Notes under the pieces: model-generated
Seen by the model: only the letters and a program-made list of their open reading frames with translations
Told to the model about the DNA's origin: nothing
Databases searched by the model: none
From: Methylobacterium fujisawaense
GTDB taxonomy: Bacteria; Pseudomonadota; Alphaproteobacteria; Rhizobiales; Beijerinckiaceae
Length of the DNA stretch: 64,000 nucleotides
Assembly: GCF_014138435.1 (NCBI RefSeq)
Contig: NZ_JACJIM010000001.1
Coordinates: forward strand, 496,001-560,000
Direction: 5' to 3'
Position numbers and translations under genes: made by a program
In this document: positions 18,017-25,676 of the stretch, piece after piece
Numbering within the stretch: the first letter of the stretch is position 1
How the letters are laid out: each line of letters opens with the position of its first letter

Positions 18017-18318
18017 GTCTTCTCGCGGGCTGTTCGAATTCCGGATCGGTCGTGCGGGAGCCCCCTCGCCGCCCGGGCGGCCCGGCGGAAACGCCCCGTG
18101 CGGCCACCCTACGCGTATACGGGCCCTCGTACGCGGCCCCGTCGAATGGCGGCGACCTCTACACGAGGGTGTCAGGGGCGGCAACCGCGGCGCTTCCCCG
18201 GCGTTTCAGCGCCTGTCCACAAGCGTGCGCCGCCGGGTGTGCGGACGCGCATGTGCGCCGATCGCGCCGACCCTAGCTTGACGGCGAGAGGACCGCGCGT
18301 CCTCAGGAGAACAGACGG
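18017..18318. other. Divergent intergenic region acpXL / AI-2E transporter
   Basis: About 300 bp of GC-rich sequence between divergent genes. No palindrome, recognisable sigma site or small gene stands out; promoters for both directions must lie here. Confidence 0.5.
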
Positions 18319-19437
18319 ATGCCACCGATCACCAAGCCCGCCGCTCCGCCGGCGCGGATCGAGACGCCACCCCTCCCGCCACAGGAGCGGGCGCGTTCCC
18401 AGGGTGCAGCTCGCGTCCTGCTCGTGCTGACCCTGTCGGCCCTGGGTCTCTGGATCCTGCACGAGTTCCTGCCCGCGCTGGCCTGGGCGGTGGTGCTGGC
18501 GATCGCCCTGTGGCCAGTCTACACGCGGCTGGAGCACCGCTTCCCGCCGGGGAAGCACAACATCCTGCTGCCCACGCTGATGACGGCGGCGGTGGCGCTG
18601 GTCTTCCTGGCGCCGCTGGCGATCCTCGGCGTCCAGGCCGCCCGCGAGGCCCACGACGTGGCCGAGTTCGTCCGCAACGCCGAGGCGAACGGCATCCCGG
18701 CGCCGGAATTCCTCCAGCACCTGCCCTACGGCGCCGCGCAGGCGACCGCGTGGTGGAACGACAATCTCGGCCACGCGCAGGCGGGCTCGGACCTGCTGCG
18801 CCGGTTCGAGAACAATTCCGTGCTCGGGGCGTCGCGCAATGTCGGCCGCGAGGTGGTGCACCGGATCGTGCTGTTCGGCTTCAGCCTCGTGGCCCTGTTC
18901 TTCCTGTTCCGCGACTGGCGGACGGTGCGGGACCAGTCGCTGACCGCCTGCCACCGGCTGTTCGGCCCGCGCGGCGAGCGCGTCGCCCGCCAGATGGTGG
19001 CCTCCGTGCACGGCACCGTCGACGGGCTCGTGCTGGTGGGCCTCGGCGAGGGCTTCGTACTGGGGATCGTGTACCACTTCGCGGGGGTGCCCCACCCCGT
19101 GCTCCTCGGCGCCTTCACGGCGGTCGCGGCGATGATTCCGTTCGGAGCCGCCGTGGCCATCGCCATCGCGGCGCTTCTTCTGGTGGCGGCGGGTTCGGTG
19201 ACGGCGGCTTTGGTGGTGGCTGCGGCGGGTTTCGTCGTGACCTTCGTCGCCGACCATTTCATCCGGCCGGCCCTGATCGGCGGCACGACGAAACTGCCCT
19301 TCCTGTGGGTGCTCCTCGGCATCCTCGGCGGCGTCGAGACCTTCGGACTGCTCGGCCTGTTCGTCGGCCCGGCGGTGATGGCCGCCCTGGTCCTGCTGTG
19401 GCGGGAATTCACCGAGGGGCAGGACGCGACGGCCTGA
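18319..19437 (+). CDS. AI-2E family transporter (PerM-like)
   Basis: 372 residues. Seven to eight membrane segments, starting with VLLVLTLSALGLWILHEFLP and ALAWAVVLAIALWPVYTRLE and ending with VETFGLLGLFVGPAVMAAL, with the PF01594 block LGAFTAVAAMIPFGAAVAIAIA. Family members include TqsA, implicated in autoinducer-2 efflux, and Na+/H+ antiporter-like proteins, so the substrate here is open. It stands alone, ending 14 bp before a convergent nuclease. Confidence 0.85.
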   Translation: MPPITKPAAPPARIETPPLPPQERARSQGAARVLLVLTLSALGLWILHEFLPALAWAVVLAIALWPVYTRLEHRFPPGKHNILLPTLMTAAVALVFLAPLAILGVQAAREAHDVAEFVRNAEANGIPAPEFLQHLPYGAAQATAWWNDNLGHAQAGSDLLRRFENNSVLGASRNVGREVVHRIVLFGFSLVALFFLFRDWRTVRDQSLTACHRLFGPRGERVARQMVASVHGTVDGLVLVGLGEGFVLGIVYHFAGVPHPVLLGAFTAVAAMIPFGAAVAIAIAALLLVAAGSVTAALVVAAAGFVVTFVADHFIRPALIGGTTKLPFLWVLLGILGGVETFGLLGLFVGPAVMAALVLLWREFTEGQDATA

Positions 19438-19450
19438 GCCGCCGGACCCG

Positions 19451-19954
19451 CTAGTCGGCCGCGCTCGCCCCGGCCGTGGCCTCGACCCGGCGCCGATCCT
19501 GGCGCCAATCGGCCGGCTTCTCGAAGGTGCCGGCCCAGATGCCGCGGCGGGTCGCCCAGGCGTGCCCCTCGTGGCGGACATAGGTGGGCGTCACGTGGCG
19601 GCTGGCCAGCGCCAGGCCCTGGCCGACCATCCAGGCGGACAGATCCTCGCCATGGACATGGCAGATCCCGGTGACACGCCCGGCGACGGCTCCCTCCCGC
19701 CGCTCGCAGGTGACGACGCCGCCGTCGATCCGCGCGCGCAGGGCCTGCGCGGCCTCGCGGCCGCAGCGATATTCCAGGCCCTTGGCACTCTCGCAGCTCT
19801 GCGCGGTCTCGGGGGCGTCGATGCCGTACAGGTGGATGCGCGTCCCCTGCACCTCGATCGTGTCGCCGTCGATCACGGTCGCCGGACCGCTGATCGTCCC
19901 GGCCGCGGCTGCAGGGCCGCACAGGAGGAGCAGGGCAAGCATCGGTCTGATCAT
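19451..19954 (-). CDS. Secreted staphylococcal-nuclease-like protein
   Basis: 167 residues from MIRPMLALLL. A signal peptide (MLALLLLCGPAAAA) is followed by the OB-fold nuclease core: ATVIDGDTIEVQGTRIHLYG, IDAPETAQ, then Arg-containing GLEYRCGREAAQ and GRVTGICHV. The metal-binding Asp and catalytic Arg/Glu positions are recognisable. It would cut nucleic acid in the periplasm or outside. Four cysteines suggest disulphides, consistent with export. Confidence 0.82.
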   Translation of the reverse strand: MIRPMLALLLLCGPAAAAGTISGPATVIDGDTIEVQGTRIHLYGIDAPETAQSCESAKGLEYRCGREAAQALRARIDGGVVTCERREGAVAGRVTGICHVHGEDLSAWMVGQGLALASRHVTPTYVRHEGHAWATRRGIWAGTFEKPADWRQDRRRVEATAGASAAD

Positions 19955-20131
19955 CACGGAACTGTCCACGCGGGAGGCAAGGCGTCGAAGAAAAGCGGTG
20001 TGAGGGCCGTCACGCTGCACGACCAATGTGGCGAATTTGTCGGGCGACCGGAGGGACGGCGCTTCCCCGGCGCCGACTTTCTCCCGTCGTGGTTGCGAAA
20101 GCGTTCCGACCCTGCGCGCGGGCTGCGCCAC

Positions 20132-20156
20132 GGAACGGCGCCCCGGAGCCGTCGTT
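20132..20156 (+). promoter_or_regulatory. Sigma-EcfG promoter, exact GGAAC-N16-CGTT
   Basis: GGAAC at 20132-20136 and CGTT at 20153-20156 are separated by 16 bases, the consensus for the general-stress sigma factor EcfG. The predicted start site falls on or next to the ATG at 20164, so the transcript may be leaderless. Confidence 0.75.
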
Positions 20157-20163
20157 GTATCGC

Positions 20164-20424
20164 ATGAGCTTTCTCAAGACCCTGCTCGCCGGCGTGGCCC
20201 TGAGCGCAGCCCTTCTCACCTGGATCGGCCTCGCGATCGGGCCGGAAGGACCGGCCGCCCGTACGAGCCCGGGGCTGACCACGGCCGCGGTCCTGGCGAG
20301 CGACGGCATGGTACGGGACGGCGCCCTGCGTGACCCGGCGCTGGATCGTGAGGGTCTCGGCCGTCTCGCGCGCCACGCCTCCGAAGAGGCGCGCGACGCC
20401 GCCTCTGTGAGGCCGGCCGGCTGA
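20164..20424 (+). CDS. Small membrane-anchored protein, stress regulon
   Basis: 86 residues beginning MSFLKTLLAGVALSAALLTW: one N-terminal membrane helix and then a hydrophilic, Ala/Arg/Asp-rich tail. No family is recognised. Its assignment as a real gene rests on the exact sigma-EcfG promoter immediately upstream and normal codon use. There is no ribosome site between promoter and ATG, which fits a leaderless mRNA. A single-helix membrane stress protein is the most that can be said. Confidence 0.6.
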   Translation: MSFLKTLLAGVALSAALLTWIGLAIGPEGPAARTSPGLTTAAVLASDGMVRDGALRDPALDREGLGRLARHASEEARDAASVRPAG

Positions 20425-20470
20425 CCGCCGCCTTTGCGCGGCGCAGCCGACGTCGGGGAAGCCAGACCGA

Positions 20471-21151
20471 TCAGGTCCGGTATTGGCCGTTGCGCTTGAC
20501 GAGAACGCGGGTTCCCACCGGAACGCGCTCGTAGAGGTCCGCGATGTCTTCGTTCAGCATCCGGACGCAGCCCGACGACATCTGCTCACCGATGCTCCAG
20601 GGCTCGTTGGTGCCGTGGATCCTGAACAGGATGTCGCGGTTGCCCTGGTATAGGTAGAGCGCGCGGGCACCGAGCGGGTTGTCGACGCCGCCCTTACGGG
20701 TCCGTGGCAAGTCGGGATGGAGCGAGACCATCGTGGCCGTCGGGCTCCAATCCGGCCAGACACCCTTGCGTCCGACCCGGGCCTCGCCCTTCCAGGAGAA
20801 GCCTGCCTTGCCGACGCCGACGCCGTACTGCATCGCCGTGCCATCGGCCTGAACAAGGACAAGCTGGCGCTTGTCGATGTCGACGACGATGGTGCCGGGT
20901 TGCTCGGGGCCGTTGTAGCTGACCTGCTGCCGGCGATATTTGGGGTCGAGCCGCTGGGTATCGACGAGGGGAATGTCGAAGGGCTTGTCGGGCTTTGCGC
21001 CGATGTACCAAGCGGATTCGTCGTCCTGCGCGACCTGGACCGGACGGGTCTGACAGGCCGCCAGCGGCGCGATCGCCACCACGGCGAGGAGGATCCGCGA
21101 GAGGGCGATCCGGCGCAGGCGGCTCCAGGCCGATGGAAGCGTGGCGATCAT
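20471..21151 (-). CDS. L,D-transpeptidase (YkuD), lipoprotein-like
   Basis: 226 residues. The N-terminus has a hydrophobic segment ending in a lipobox-like LAACQT, so it is probably an inner- or outer-membrane lipoprotein. The YkuD domain runs from IVVDIDKRQLVLVQADG to the C-terminus, with the active site FRIHGTNEPWSIG and SSGCVRMLNEDIADLY (His, Ser-Gly-Cys). Such enzymes form 3-3 cross-links in peptidoglycan or attach lipoproteins to it. Length fits the family. Confidence 0.88.
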   Translation of the reverse strand: MIATLPSAWSRLRRIALSRILLAVVAIAPLAACQTRPVQVAQDDESAWYIGAKPDKPFDIPLVDTQRLDPKYRRQQVSYNGPEQPGTIVVDIDKRQLVLVQADGTAMQYGVGVGKAGFSWKGEARVGRKGVWPDWSPTATMVSLHPDLPRTRKGGVDNPLGARALYLYQGNRDILFRIHGTNEPWSIGEQMSSGCVRMLNEDIADLYERVPVGTRVLVKRNGQYRT

Positions 21152-21322
21152 AGGTCCTGTCGTGCGGGATACGGTCGTCGCGCCATGCCTACCGCCTCAG
21201 CGCCCGTGACGATGTAGCTTTTCCGCCGCAGCGGATCGCGCGCGGGCGGCTCGCGCGGCCACGGTTGCGCCCTAATTCAGAATCGCGGCAACGCTCTATT
21301 GCGGCCGGCGCGGAGGTTAAGG

Positions 21323-21763
21323 ATGCCCGAGACCCAAACTCTTCCGACCGAGGCGACGACCGTACCCGAGGTCCCGCTCAGCCCGGCGATACACCTCGAC
21401 CACTGTGTGATCCACGTCAGCGACTGGGCCCGATCCAATGCCTTCTACCGGGATGTGGTGGGCGCCGAGATCATCGAGCGCGGCCCAGGCTTCGCCTACC
21501 GGTTCGGCGGCGTCCAGCTCAACTGCCATGGGCCTGGCGTCGAGGCGGTGCCCGTGGCGGCCAAACCCGTCCAGCCCGGCAACAGCGATCTGTGCTTCCG
21601 CTGGTCGGGTCCGATCGAGGCGGCGATCGCGCATCTCGAGGCAGCCGGCATCGCTGTGGAACTCGGGCCGGTGGAGCGGCACGGCGCCGCGGGTCCCGGC
21701 CAGAGCGTCTATTTCCGGGATCCGGACGGGTCGCTCCTGGAATTCATCACTTACGCAGCGTGA
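21323..21763 (+). CDS. VOC-superfamily (glyoxalase/bleomycin-like) protein
   Basis: 146 residues; ATG at 21323 follows GGAGG by six bases. The two beta-alpha-beta-beta-beta modules of the vicinal oxygen chelate fold are visible: HLDHCVIHVSDWARSNAFYR and, at the end, SVYFRDPDGSLLEFITY, which carries the metal-ligand Glu; His in LDHC is the first ligand. These proteins include dioxygenases, glyoxalases and fosfomycin-resistance enzymes. Nothing in the neighbourhood identifies a substrate. Confidence 0.78.
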   Translation: MPETQTLPTEATTVPEVPLSPAIHLDHCVIHVSDWARSNAFYRDVVGAEIIERGPGFAYRFGGVQLNCHGPGVEAVPVAAKPVQPGNSDLCFRWSGPIEAAIAHLEAAGIAVELGPVERHGAAGPGQSVYFRDPDGSLLEFITYAA

Positions 21764-22207
21764 TCAGCCGCGGCTCTCGGCCAGCGCCTGATTGGTCTGC
21801 TCCAGCCGCAAGGCCAGGACGCGCATCAGGGCGATGCTGATCTGGGGAAACTGTGCGAGCAGTTCCAGGAAGACGCCCCGGTCGATGCGCAGGGCGGTCA
21901 CCGCGGATTGCGCCGTCACGGTGGCGGACCGGGGCTGCTCGGCCAGGATGCCCATCTCGCCGACCAGGGCATCCTGGCCCAGCAACGCCAGGCGCACCGG
22001 GCCGGCGGGGCCATCGATGCTGACCTCCGCGGTGCCCGAGAGGATCACGTAGGCTGCATCCGCCACATCGCCGCGGGCGAAGAAGCGTTGCCCCGGCTCG
22101 AAATGCACCCGCTCGCTGGTGAAGGCCAGAAGCTTCAGGCGCGACGGTTCCACCTCGCGGAACAGCGGCACCTGCTTCAGGGAGGAAACCTCGGTGTCGA
22201 GGGTCAT
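21764..22207 (-). CDS. Cyclic-nucleotide-binding-domain protein without DNA-binding domain
   Basis: 147 residues consisting almost only of a Crp-type beta barrel: VPLFREVEPSRLKLLAF, GQRFFARGDVADAAYVILSG and the phosphate-binding cassette region LVGEMGILAEQPRSATVTA. A C-terminal helix (LMRVLALRLEQTNQALAES) follows, with no helix-turn-helix. It might bind cAMP or cGMP and act by protein contact. The stop abuts the VOC gene, and it diverges from the SCO-like gene. Confidence 0.78.
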   Translation of the reverse strand: MTLDTEVSSLKQVPLFREVEPSRLKLLAFTSERVHFEPGQRFFARGDVADAAYVILSGTAEVSIDGPAGPVRLALLGQDALVGEMGILAEQPRSATVTAQSAVTALRIDRGVFLELLAQFPQISIALMRVLALRLEQTNQALAESRG

Positions 22208-22268
22208 TCGGGGGCTCCGCGACGGGTCTCACGCCCAGGACGGCGGGGCCGGACGGGCCCGTATATCC

Positions 22269-23102
22269 ATGCGGTTCGTCAGGCACTTGTCCAGCCCTGC
22301 ACTGGACGCAACTTGGCGGTGTGGTCTCGGCGCCCTGCTGGCACTCGGCCTCATCCTGGGGTCGAGGCCGGCCGCAGCCCGGCTGGTCCAGGCCGATCTC
22401 GCCCGTGTCGCGGTCACGCCGCCCCCGGGGGCCCGCGTCCCGCTCGACCTTGCGGTCACCGATGCGCGCACCGGGCAGCCCACCACCCTGGGCAAGGTCC
22501 TCGACGGTCGGGCCGCCCTGCTGCTGCCCGTCGATTACACCTGCGGCAATGTATGCGACCCGATGGTGTCGATGTCGGTAGAGGCCCTCGCGGCGACGGG
22601 ACTCCCGCGGGACGATTACGGGCTCGTCCTGGTCGGGATCGACCCGCGCGACGATCCCGCGGCCGCGCGCCGCATGCTCGCGGATACGCTGGGAGACCGG
22701 GATGCATCGGCCCGCCCCCGGGCGCTGATCGCCTCGGACACGGCCCTCGCGCGCCTCACCGGCGCCCTGGGCTATCAGGCCGTCTATGATGCCGGCACCG
22801 ACAGCTTCGCCCATCCGGCGGCGGCCATTCTTCTCGCCGCCGACGGCCGGGTGGCACAGGTGCTGTCGCCCCTCGCCCTGACCGGGCGGGATCTCCGCCT
22901 CGCCCTGACCGAGGCCGGCGAAGGCCGGGTCGGCAGCCTCGCCGACCGGCTCACGCTGCTCTGCTACGGTTACGATGCCGCACGGGGTCTCTATACGCCG
23001 CTCATCCAGCGGATCCTGACGGGGGCCGGGATCGTCACCATCCTGGCAATCGCCCTCCTGATCGCCGCCCTGATCCGCCTCACGCACCGGCGGCAGGCTT
23101 GA
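22269..23102 (+). CDS. SCO1/SenC-like thioredoxin-fold copper protein
   Basis: 277 residues. An N-terminal signal or anchor (LGALLALGLILGSRPAAA) precedes a thioredoxin-like domain with the copper-binding CxxxC in VDYTCGNVCDPM. The second ligand, His, is in DSFAHPAAAILLA. A C-terminal membrane helix (AGIVTILAIALLIAALI) is an unusual addition. SCO proteins deliver copper to the CuA site of cytochrome c oxidase or act as redox proteins; no oxidase gene is adjacent. Start chosen at the only ATG just before the signal. Confidence 0.8.
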   Translation: MRFVRHLSSPALDATWRCGLGALLALGLILGSRPAAARLVQADLARVAVTPPPGARVPLDLAVTDARTGQPTTLGKVLDGRAALLLPVDYTCGNVCDPMVSMSVEALAATGLPRDDYGLVLVGIDPRDDPAAARRMLADTLGDRDASARPRALIASDTALARLTGALGYQAVYDAGTDSFAHPAAAILLAADGRVAQVLSPLALTGRDLRLALTEAGEGRVGSLADRLTLLCYGYDAARGLYTPLIQRILTGAGIVTILAIALLIAALIRLTHRRQA

Positions 23103-23120
23103 GGGCGGCTTCGGCCTGGA

Positions 23121-23327
23121 TCAGCGCTCGGTCGAGAGGCCCTGGCGCCCGGGAGCGGGCGCTTCGCGCTTGAGGCTGGCATTCAGATGGGGCGAGTCGG
23201 TGGGCTCCTCACGGGTGGTCGGCGTAGCGGAATCTTCCGGGGCCGGCATCGGCGGCATCGGCGGCGTGTTCGGCCGCTCCGTCGCCGTGCCCGGGGCAGG
23301 ATCCTTGACCATGTTGCGGTTCGTCAT
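23121..23327 (-). CDS. Small Pro/Thr-rich hypothetical protein
   Basis: 68 residues of low complexity: MTNRNMVKDPAPG, then a run rich in Pro, Met and Thr (PPMPPMPAPEDSATPTTREEP) and a basic end. No hydrophobic core; probably disordered. A one-mismatch sigma-EcfG-like sequence lies about 120 bp upstream, and the gene sits among other stress-regulated small genes, which supports it being real and stress-induced. Function unknown. Confidence 0.45.
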   Translation of the reverse strand: MTNRNMVKDPAPGTATERPNTPPMPPMPAPEDSATPTTREEPTDSPHLNASLKREAPAPGRQGLSTER

Positions 23328-23444
23328 GCGCGATACCCCATCTCATTCCGCGGTCGCACTGTCGCACCGCCTCCCGGACCAAGTCGCCGTGGCTCCGGTC
23401 ATGCCGACACGGCCGCGGATGTCGACCAAGGTCGAACGTCGACC

Positions 23445-23469
23445 AACGCCCGACACAAGTCCGGGTTGC
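23445..23469 (-). promoter_or_regulatory. Sigma-EcfG-like promoter (one mismatch) toward the Pro-rich gene
   Basis: On the minus strand GCAAC (23469-23465) and CGTT (23448-23445) are 16 bases apart; one base differs from GGAAC. It points at the gene starting at 23327 and is back-to-back with the KGG promoter at 23512. Confidence 0.35.
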
Positions 23470-23511
23470 TGCCAAGCTTAGCTGGCGGAAGCTTGAGCAG
23501 GTCTCGGGATA

Positions 23512-23536
23512 GGAACCTTGGTTATTGCTGAAGGTT
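23512..23536 (+). promoter_or_regulatory. Sigma-EcfG promoter of the KGG gene (one mismatch)
   Basis: GGAAC at 23512-23516 and GGTT at 23533-23536 with a 16-base spacer; only the first base of the -10 element differs from CGTT. The gene start is 35 bp downstream. KGG proteins belong to stress regulons in related bacteria, which supports the site. Confidence 0.55.
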
Positions 23537-23570
23537 GTTGCGGGGTGAAGCGAAGCCTGAGGAGGAACTG

Positions 23571-23759
23571 ATGGCATCCGGAAATTCGACCTCGAAGCGG
23601 GGCTTTGCCTCGATGAACCTCGAGCGGCAGCGCGAGATCGCCAGCAAGGGCGGCCGCAGCGTGCCGGCAGAGAAGCGTTCCTTTTCGCAGGATCGCGAAT
23701 TGGCTTCGTCCGCCGGTCGCAAGGGCGGTCAGTCCACGGGGACAGGCCGGGCCGAGTGA
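23571..23759 (+). CDS. KGG-repeat general stress protein
   Basis: 62 residues, ATG preceded by GAGGA. The sequence is a KGG (GsiB/YciG-like) protein: RGFASMNLERQREIASKGG, then RSFSQDRELASSAGRKGGQS, i.e. the two repeats with S/RKGG ends. Such hydrophilic, Gly- and Lys-rich proteins accumulate under desiccation, osmotic or stationary-phase stress. It has a near-consensus sigma-EcfG promoter and its own terminator, so it is monocistronic. Confidence 0.85.
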   Translation: MASGNSTSKRGFASMNLERQREIASKGGRSVPAEKRSFSQDRELASSAGRKGGQSTGTGRAE

Positions 23760-23785
23760 GGCATCGGCTCACGCGTATCGCGTAG

Positions 23786-23816
23786 CGGCGCCGCGTCTTC
23801 GGACCGGCGCCGTTTT
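23786..23816 (+). terminator. Terminator of the KGG gene
   Basis: Seven-base arms CGGCGCC (23786-23792) and GGCGCCG (23806-23812) followed by TTTTC, 26 bp after the KGG stop. Confidence 0.7.
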
Positions 23817-23850
23817 CGTTTCGGCAATGCCAACACGGCACACCAACGCA

Positions 23851-23880
23851 AAAGGCCCCGCCATGGTGACGGGGCCTTTT
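23851..23880. terminator. Bidirectional Rho-independent terminator
   Basis: A ten-base stem AAAGGCCCCG / CGGGGCCTTT with a nine-base loop (23861-23869), ending in TTTT on both strands. It lies between the convergent KGG gene and the 121-residue secreted-protein gene. Confidence 0.85.
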
Positions 23881-23906
23881 GCGTTACGGGATCCGGGGGG
23901 CAACGA

Positions 23907-24272
23907 TCAGGAAATGCAACGCCCGGGGGTCATGCGGCGCGCCTCGGGCCCGACCAGGGAGCTCAGAGCCGTCTCGCAGCCTTCGCGGACCATACGCCGG
24001 GGCGGCTGACGCAGGATCGGCTTGATCTCCAGATCCTGAGCTTCCCCTGCGACCGGGGCAATCCGACCGTCGGCCTTCTGAACGCCCGCGACCCGCGTCG
24101 GGCTGAGCGCGATGGAGACCGGCCGCATCCCCGGCAGCGGAATCTGCGCCGTCTGGGCGGTGGGCACCGGGGGCACCCAACGATCCGCCGTGTCGCGCAC
24201 GACCGGCTGGACGAGGACGGTGAGAAGAGCGGCAGGAGCACTCACGCCCAGGAGGAAACCAGACCGCAGCAT
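23907..24272 (-). CDS. Exported small protein, stress regulon
   Basis: 121 residues from an ATG with GAGGTCGGGG upstream. The N-terminus MLRSGFLLGVSAPAALLTVLV is a signal or anchor sequence. The rest has PVSIALSPTRVAGVQ and ends with two cysteines in VREGCETALSSLVGP and TPGRCIS, possibly a disulphide. No family is recognised with confidence. An exact sigma-EcfG promoter lies about 40 bp upstream, so an envelope stress role is inferred. Its transcript ends at the terminator at 23851-23880. Confidence 0.65.
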   Translation of the reverse strand: MLRSGFLLGVSAPAALLTVLVQPVVRDTADRWVPPVPTAQTAQIPLPGMRPVSIALSPTRVAGVQKADGRIAPVAGEAQDLEIKPILRQPPRRMVREGCETALSSLVGPEARRMTPGRCIS

Positions 24273-24312
24273 TGCCCCGACCTCATGCGAGAGCTTGACA
24301 GGATGTTCGTAT

Positions 24313-24337
24313 AACGCGCCCTGCAATCGCAGGTTCC
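24313..24337 (-). promoter_or_regulatory. Sigma-EcfG promoter, exact, minus strand
   Basis: On the minus strand GGAAC (24337-24333), 16 bases, CGTT (24316-24313), 41 bp upstream of the 121-residue exported protein. It is divergent from the exact site at 24469-24493. Confidence 0.75.
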
Positions 24338-24468
24338 TAGACTGTGACGCGCCTACGTATCCTGAGTATTCGATGACAGCCCGGCCGTTGGTGCGGCGGC
24401 GCACGCCCGCAATCCACACCATCCACATGTGGCCAAAAGGCCACCGCATCAGAAAAAGTGCGTTTGCT

Positions 24469-24493
24469 GGAACCTCCCGGTCCGGCATCCGTT
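24469..24493 (+). promoter_or_regulatory. Sigma-EcfG promoter of the predicted sRNA
   Basis: GGAAC at 24469-24473, 16 bases, CGTT at 24490-24493. No ORF with a start and ribosome site follows; a Rho-independent terminator begins 65 bp downstream. Confidence 0.7.
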
Positions 24494-24501
24494 TTCTCTG
24501 C

Positions 24502-24589
24502 ACCCGGCCACCTGGTCCTCCCCGCATTCCCCTTGTGCATCGGCCGGAACCTTCGCGACGGGCTGGAGACTTCTCCGGCCCGTTTTTTT
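24502..24589 (+). ncRNA. Predicted stress-induced sRNA with C-rich loop
   Basis: About 88 nt, from the expected start of the sigma-EcfG promoter to the end of a T-run. A first stem CCGGCC (24504-24509) / GGCCGG (24542-24547) closes a 32-nt pyrimidine-rich loop that exposes TCCTCCCC and TTCCCCTT, sequences complementary to Shine-Dalgarno regions. The terminator hairpin follows at 24558-24583. The architecture resembles GsrN, the sigma-T-controlled sRNA of Caulobacter, which also acts through a C-rich loop; homology cannot be claimed from this. It lies between phyR and a stress-regulated gene. Confidence 0.6.
24558..24589 (+). terminator. Rho-independent terminator of the sRNA
   Basis: Stem ACGGGC-T-GGAG / CTCC-G-GCCCGT with a four-base loop, followed by seven T residues at 24583-24589. 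No coding gene on the plus strand ends upstream of it. Confidence 0.85.
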
Positions 24590-24631
24590 GCGCCTGCATC
24601 CGGGATGTCCGGGTCTCCGGCACGGACAACA

Positions 24632-24661
24632 AAAAACCCCGGCGCAAGCCGGGGTTTTTGT
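24632..24661 (-). terminator. Terminator of phyR
   Basis: A seven-base GC stem CCCCGGC / GCCGGGG with a four-base loop, flanked by A and T runs, 77 bp after the phyR stop. On the minus strand it ends in six T residues; it would also work on the plus strand. Confidence 0.8.
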
Positions 24662-24737
24662 CGTCATCGAGGCTCGGAGGCGGCCTGGGACCGGTTCAGC
24701 CCGGCGAGAACCGCCGAGCCCGGCTGAGGCCGTCCTC

Positions 24738-25541
24738 TCAGGCCGTCTTGGCTTCGCGCCGACGGGCCGTCTGCTGGAAGAACAGCGCCTGGCTGATCAC
24801 CGCCGAGACATTCGCCGGCTGGAAGGGCTTCGCGATGAGGAAGGCGGGCTCGGGACGCTCGCCGGTGAGGAACCGCTCCGGATAGGCCGTGATGAAGATC
24901 ACCGGGACCTCGAAGGTCTTCAGGAGATCGTTCACGGCATCAAGACCCGAGGAGCCGTCGGCGAGCTGGATGTCCGCCAGGATCAGGCCGGGACGCTTAC
25001 CCTCGCCGGCGATCTTGATCGCCTCGGTGCGGGTGCGGGCGACGCCGATGACATTGTGACCCAGACCCTCCACGAGGGCCTCGAGATCCATCGCGATCAG
25101 CGGCTCGTCCTCGATGATGAGGATCTCGGTCGCCATGTCGGCGGCCAGCTCGCGGCCGGCCTCGTCCACGAGGTCACGGACCTCGGAGACGTCGACGCCC
25201 AGGATGATGGCCGCATCTTCCTCGGAGAAGCCTTCGAGGCAGGAGAGCAGGAACGCCTGCCGCGGCAGCGGCGTGATCTGGCCGAGACGGACCTCCGCCG
25301 GCAGATCGTGCTGAACCTGCTCGCTGCGGCCGTTCACCGAGAGCGAATTCCAGATCCGCGTGAAGACACGGAACAGATCGGCCTTGATGTTGGTGCTCCG
25401 GCCGAGCGTGTCCGGTTCGTTGACGAGGGTCTCCAGGGTGGCGGCGACATACGCGTCGCCCGCCACTTGGCTACCCGTGAGCGCCCGCGCGTAGCGGCGC
25501 AGGTACGGCAGGTGCTGTACCACGAGTTGCGATGTCGACAT
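24738..25541 (-). CDS. phyR: General stress response regulator PhyR
   Basis: 267 residues, the length known for Methylobacterium PhyR. Residues 1-130 form the sigma-factor-like domain (AGDAYVAATLETLVNE; PRQAFLLSCLEGFSEEDAAII), and residues 138-255 the receiver, with acidic pair in LIIEDEPLIAMD, phospho-acceptor Asp190 in LILADIQLAD, Thr in FITAY and Lys in LIAKPF. When phosphorylated it mimics a sigma factor and pulls NepR off EcfG. Start at 25541 gives MSTSQLVVQHLPYLRR, the conserved N-terminus. It is divergent from nepR, and an exact sigma-EcfG site upstream predicts positive autoregulation. Confidence 0.97.
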   Translation of the reverse strand: MSTSQLVVQHLPYLRRYARALTGSQVAGDAYVAATLETLVNEPDTLGRSTNIKADLFRVFTRIWNSLSVNGRSEQVQHDLPAEVRLGQITPLPRQAFLLSCLEGFSEEDAAIILGVDVSEVRDLVDEAGRELAADMATEILIIEDEPLIAMDLEALVEGLGHNVIGVARTRTEAIKIAGEGKRPGLILADIQLADGSSGLDAVNDLLKTFEVPVIFITAYPERFLTGERPEPAFLIAKPFQPANVSAVISQALFFQQTARRREAKTA

Positions 25542-25641
25542 TCGATCCCCTGTGCCTCGCCGTGTTGCCCGGCCGCGAACGCCTCGGTCCTTTACCGAAG
25601 TCCTGCCGGGGCCGGCTTGTGTCCTGCGCAGCCTACCGCCC

Positions 25642-25666
25642 AACGCGGAGGCCCGCACTCCGTTCC
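25642..25666 (-). promoter_or_regulatory. Sigma-EcfG promoter of phyR, exact
   Basis: Minus strand GGAAC (25666-25662), 16 bases, CGTT (25645-25642), about 100 bp upstream of the phyR ATG. It is only 10 bp from the nepR promoter pointing the other way. Confidence 0.75.
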
Positions 25667-25676
25667 ACCCCCCGGC

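Noticed and set aside
24540..24563. Second GGAAC (24546-24550) near the sRNA as a promoter
   Set aside because: The -10 position reads AGAC instead of CGTT, and it would fall inside the predicted RNA.
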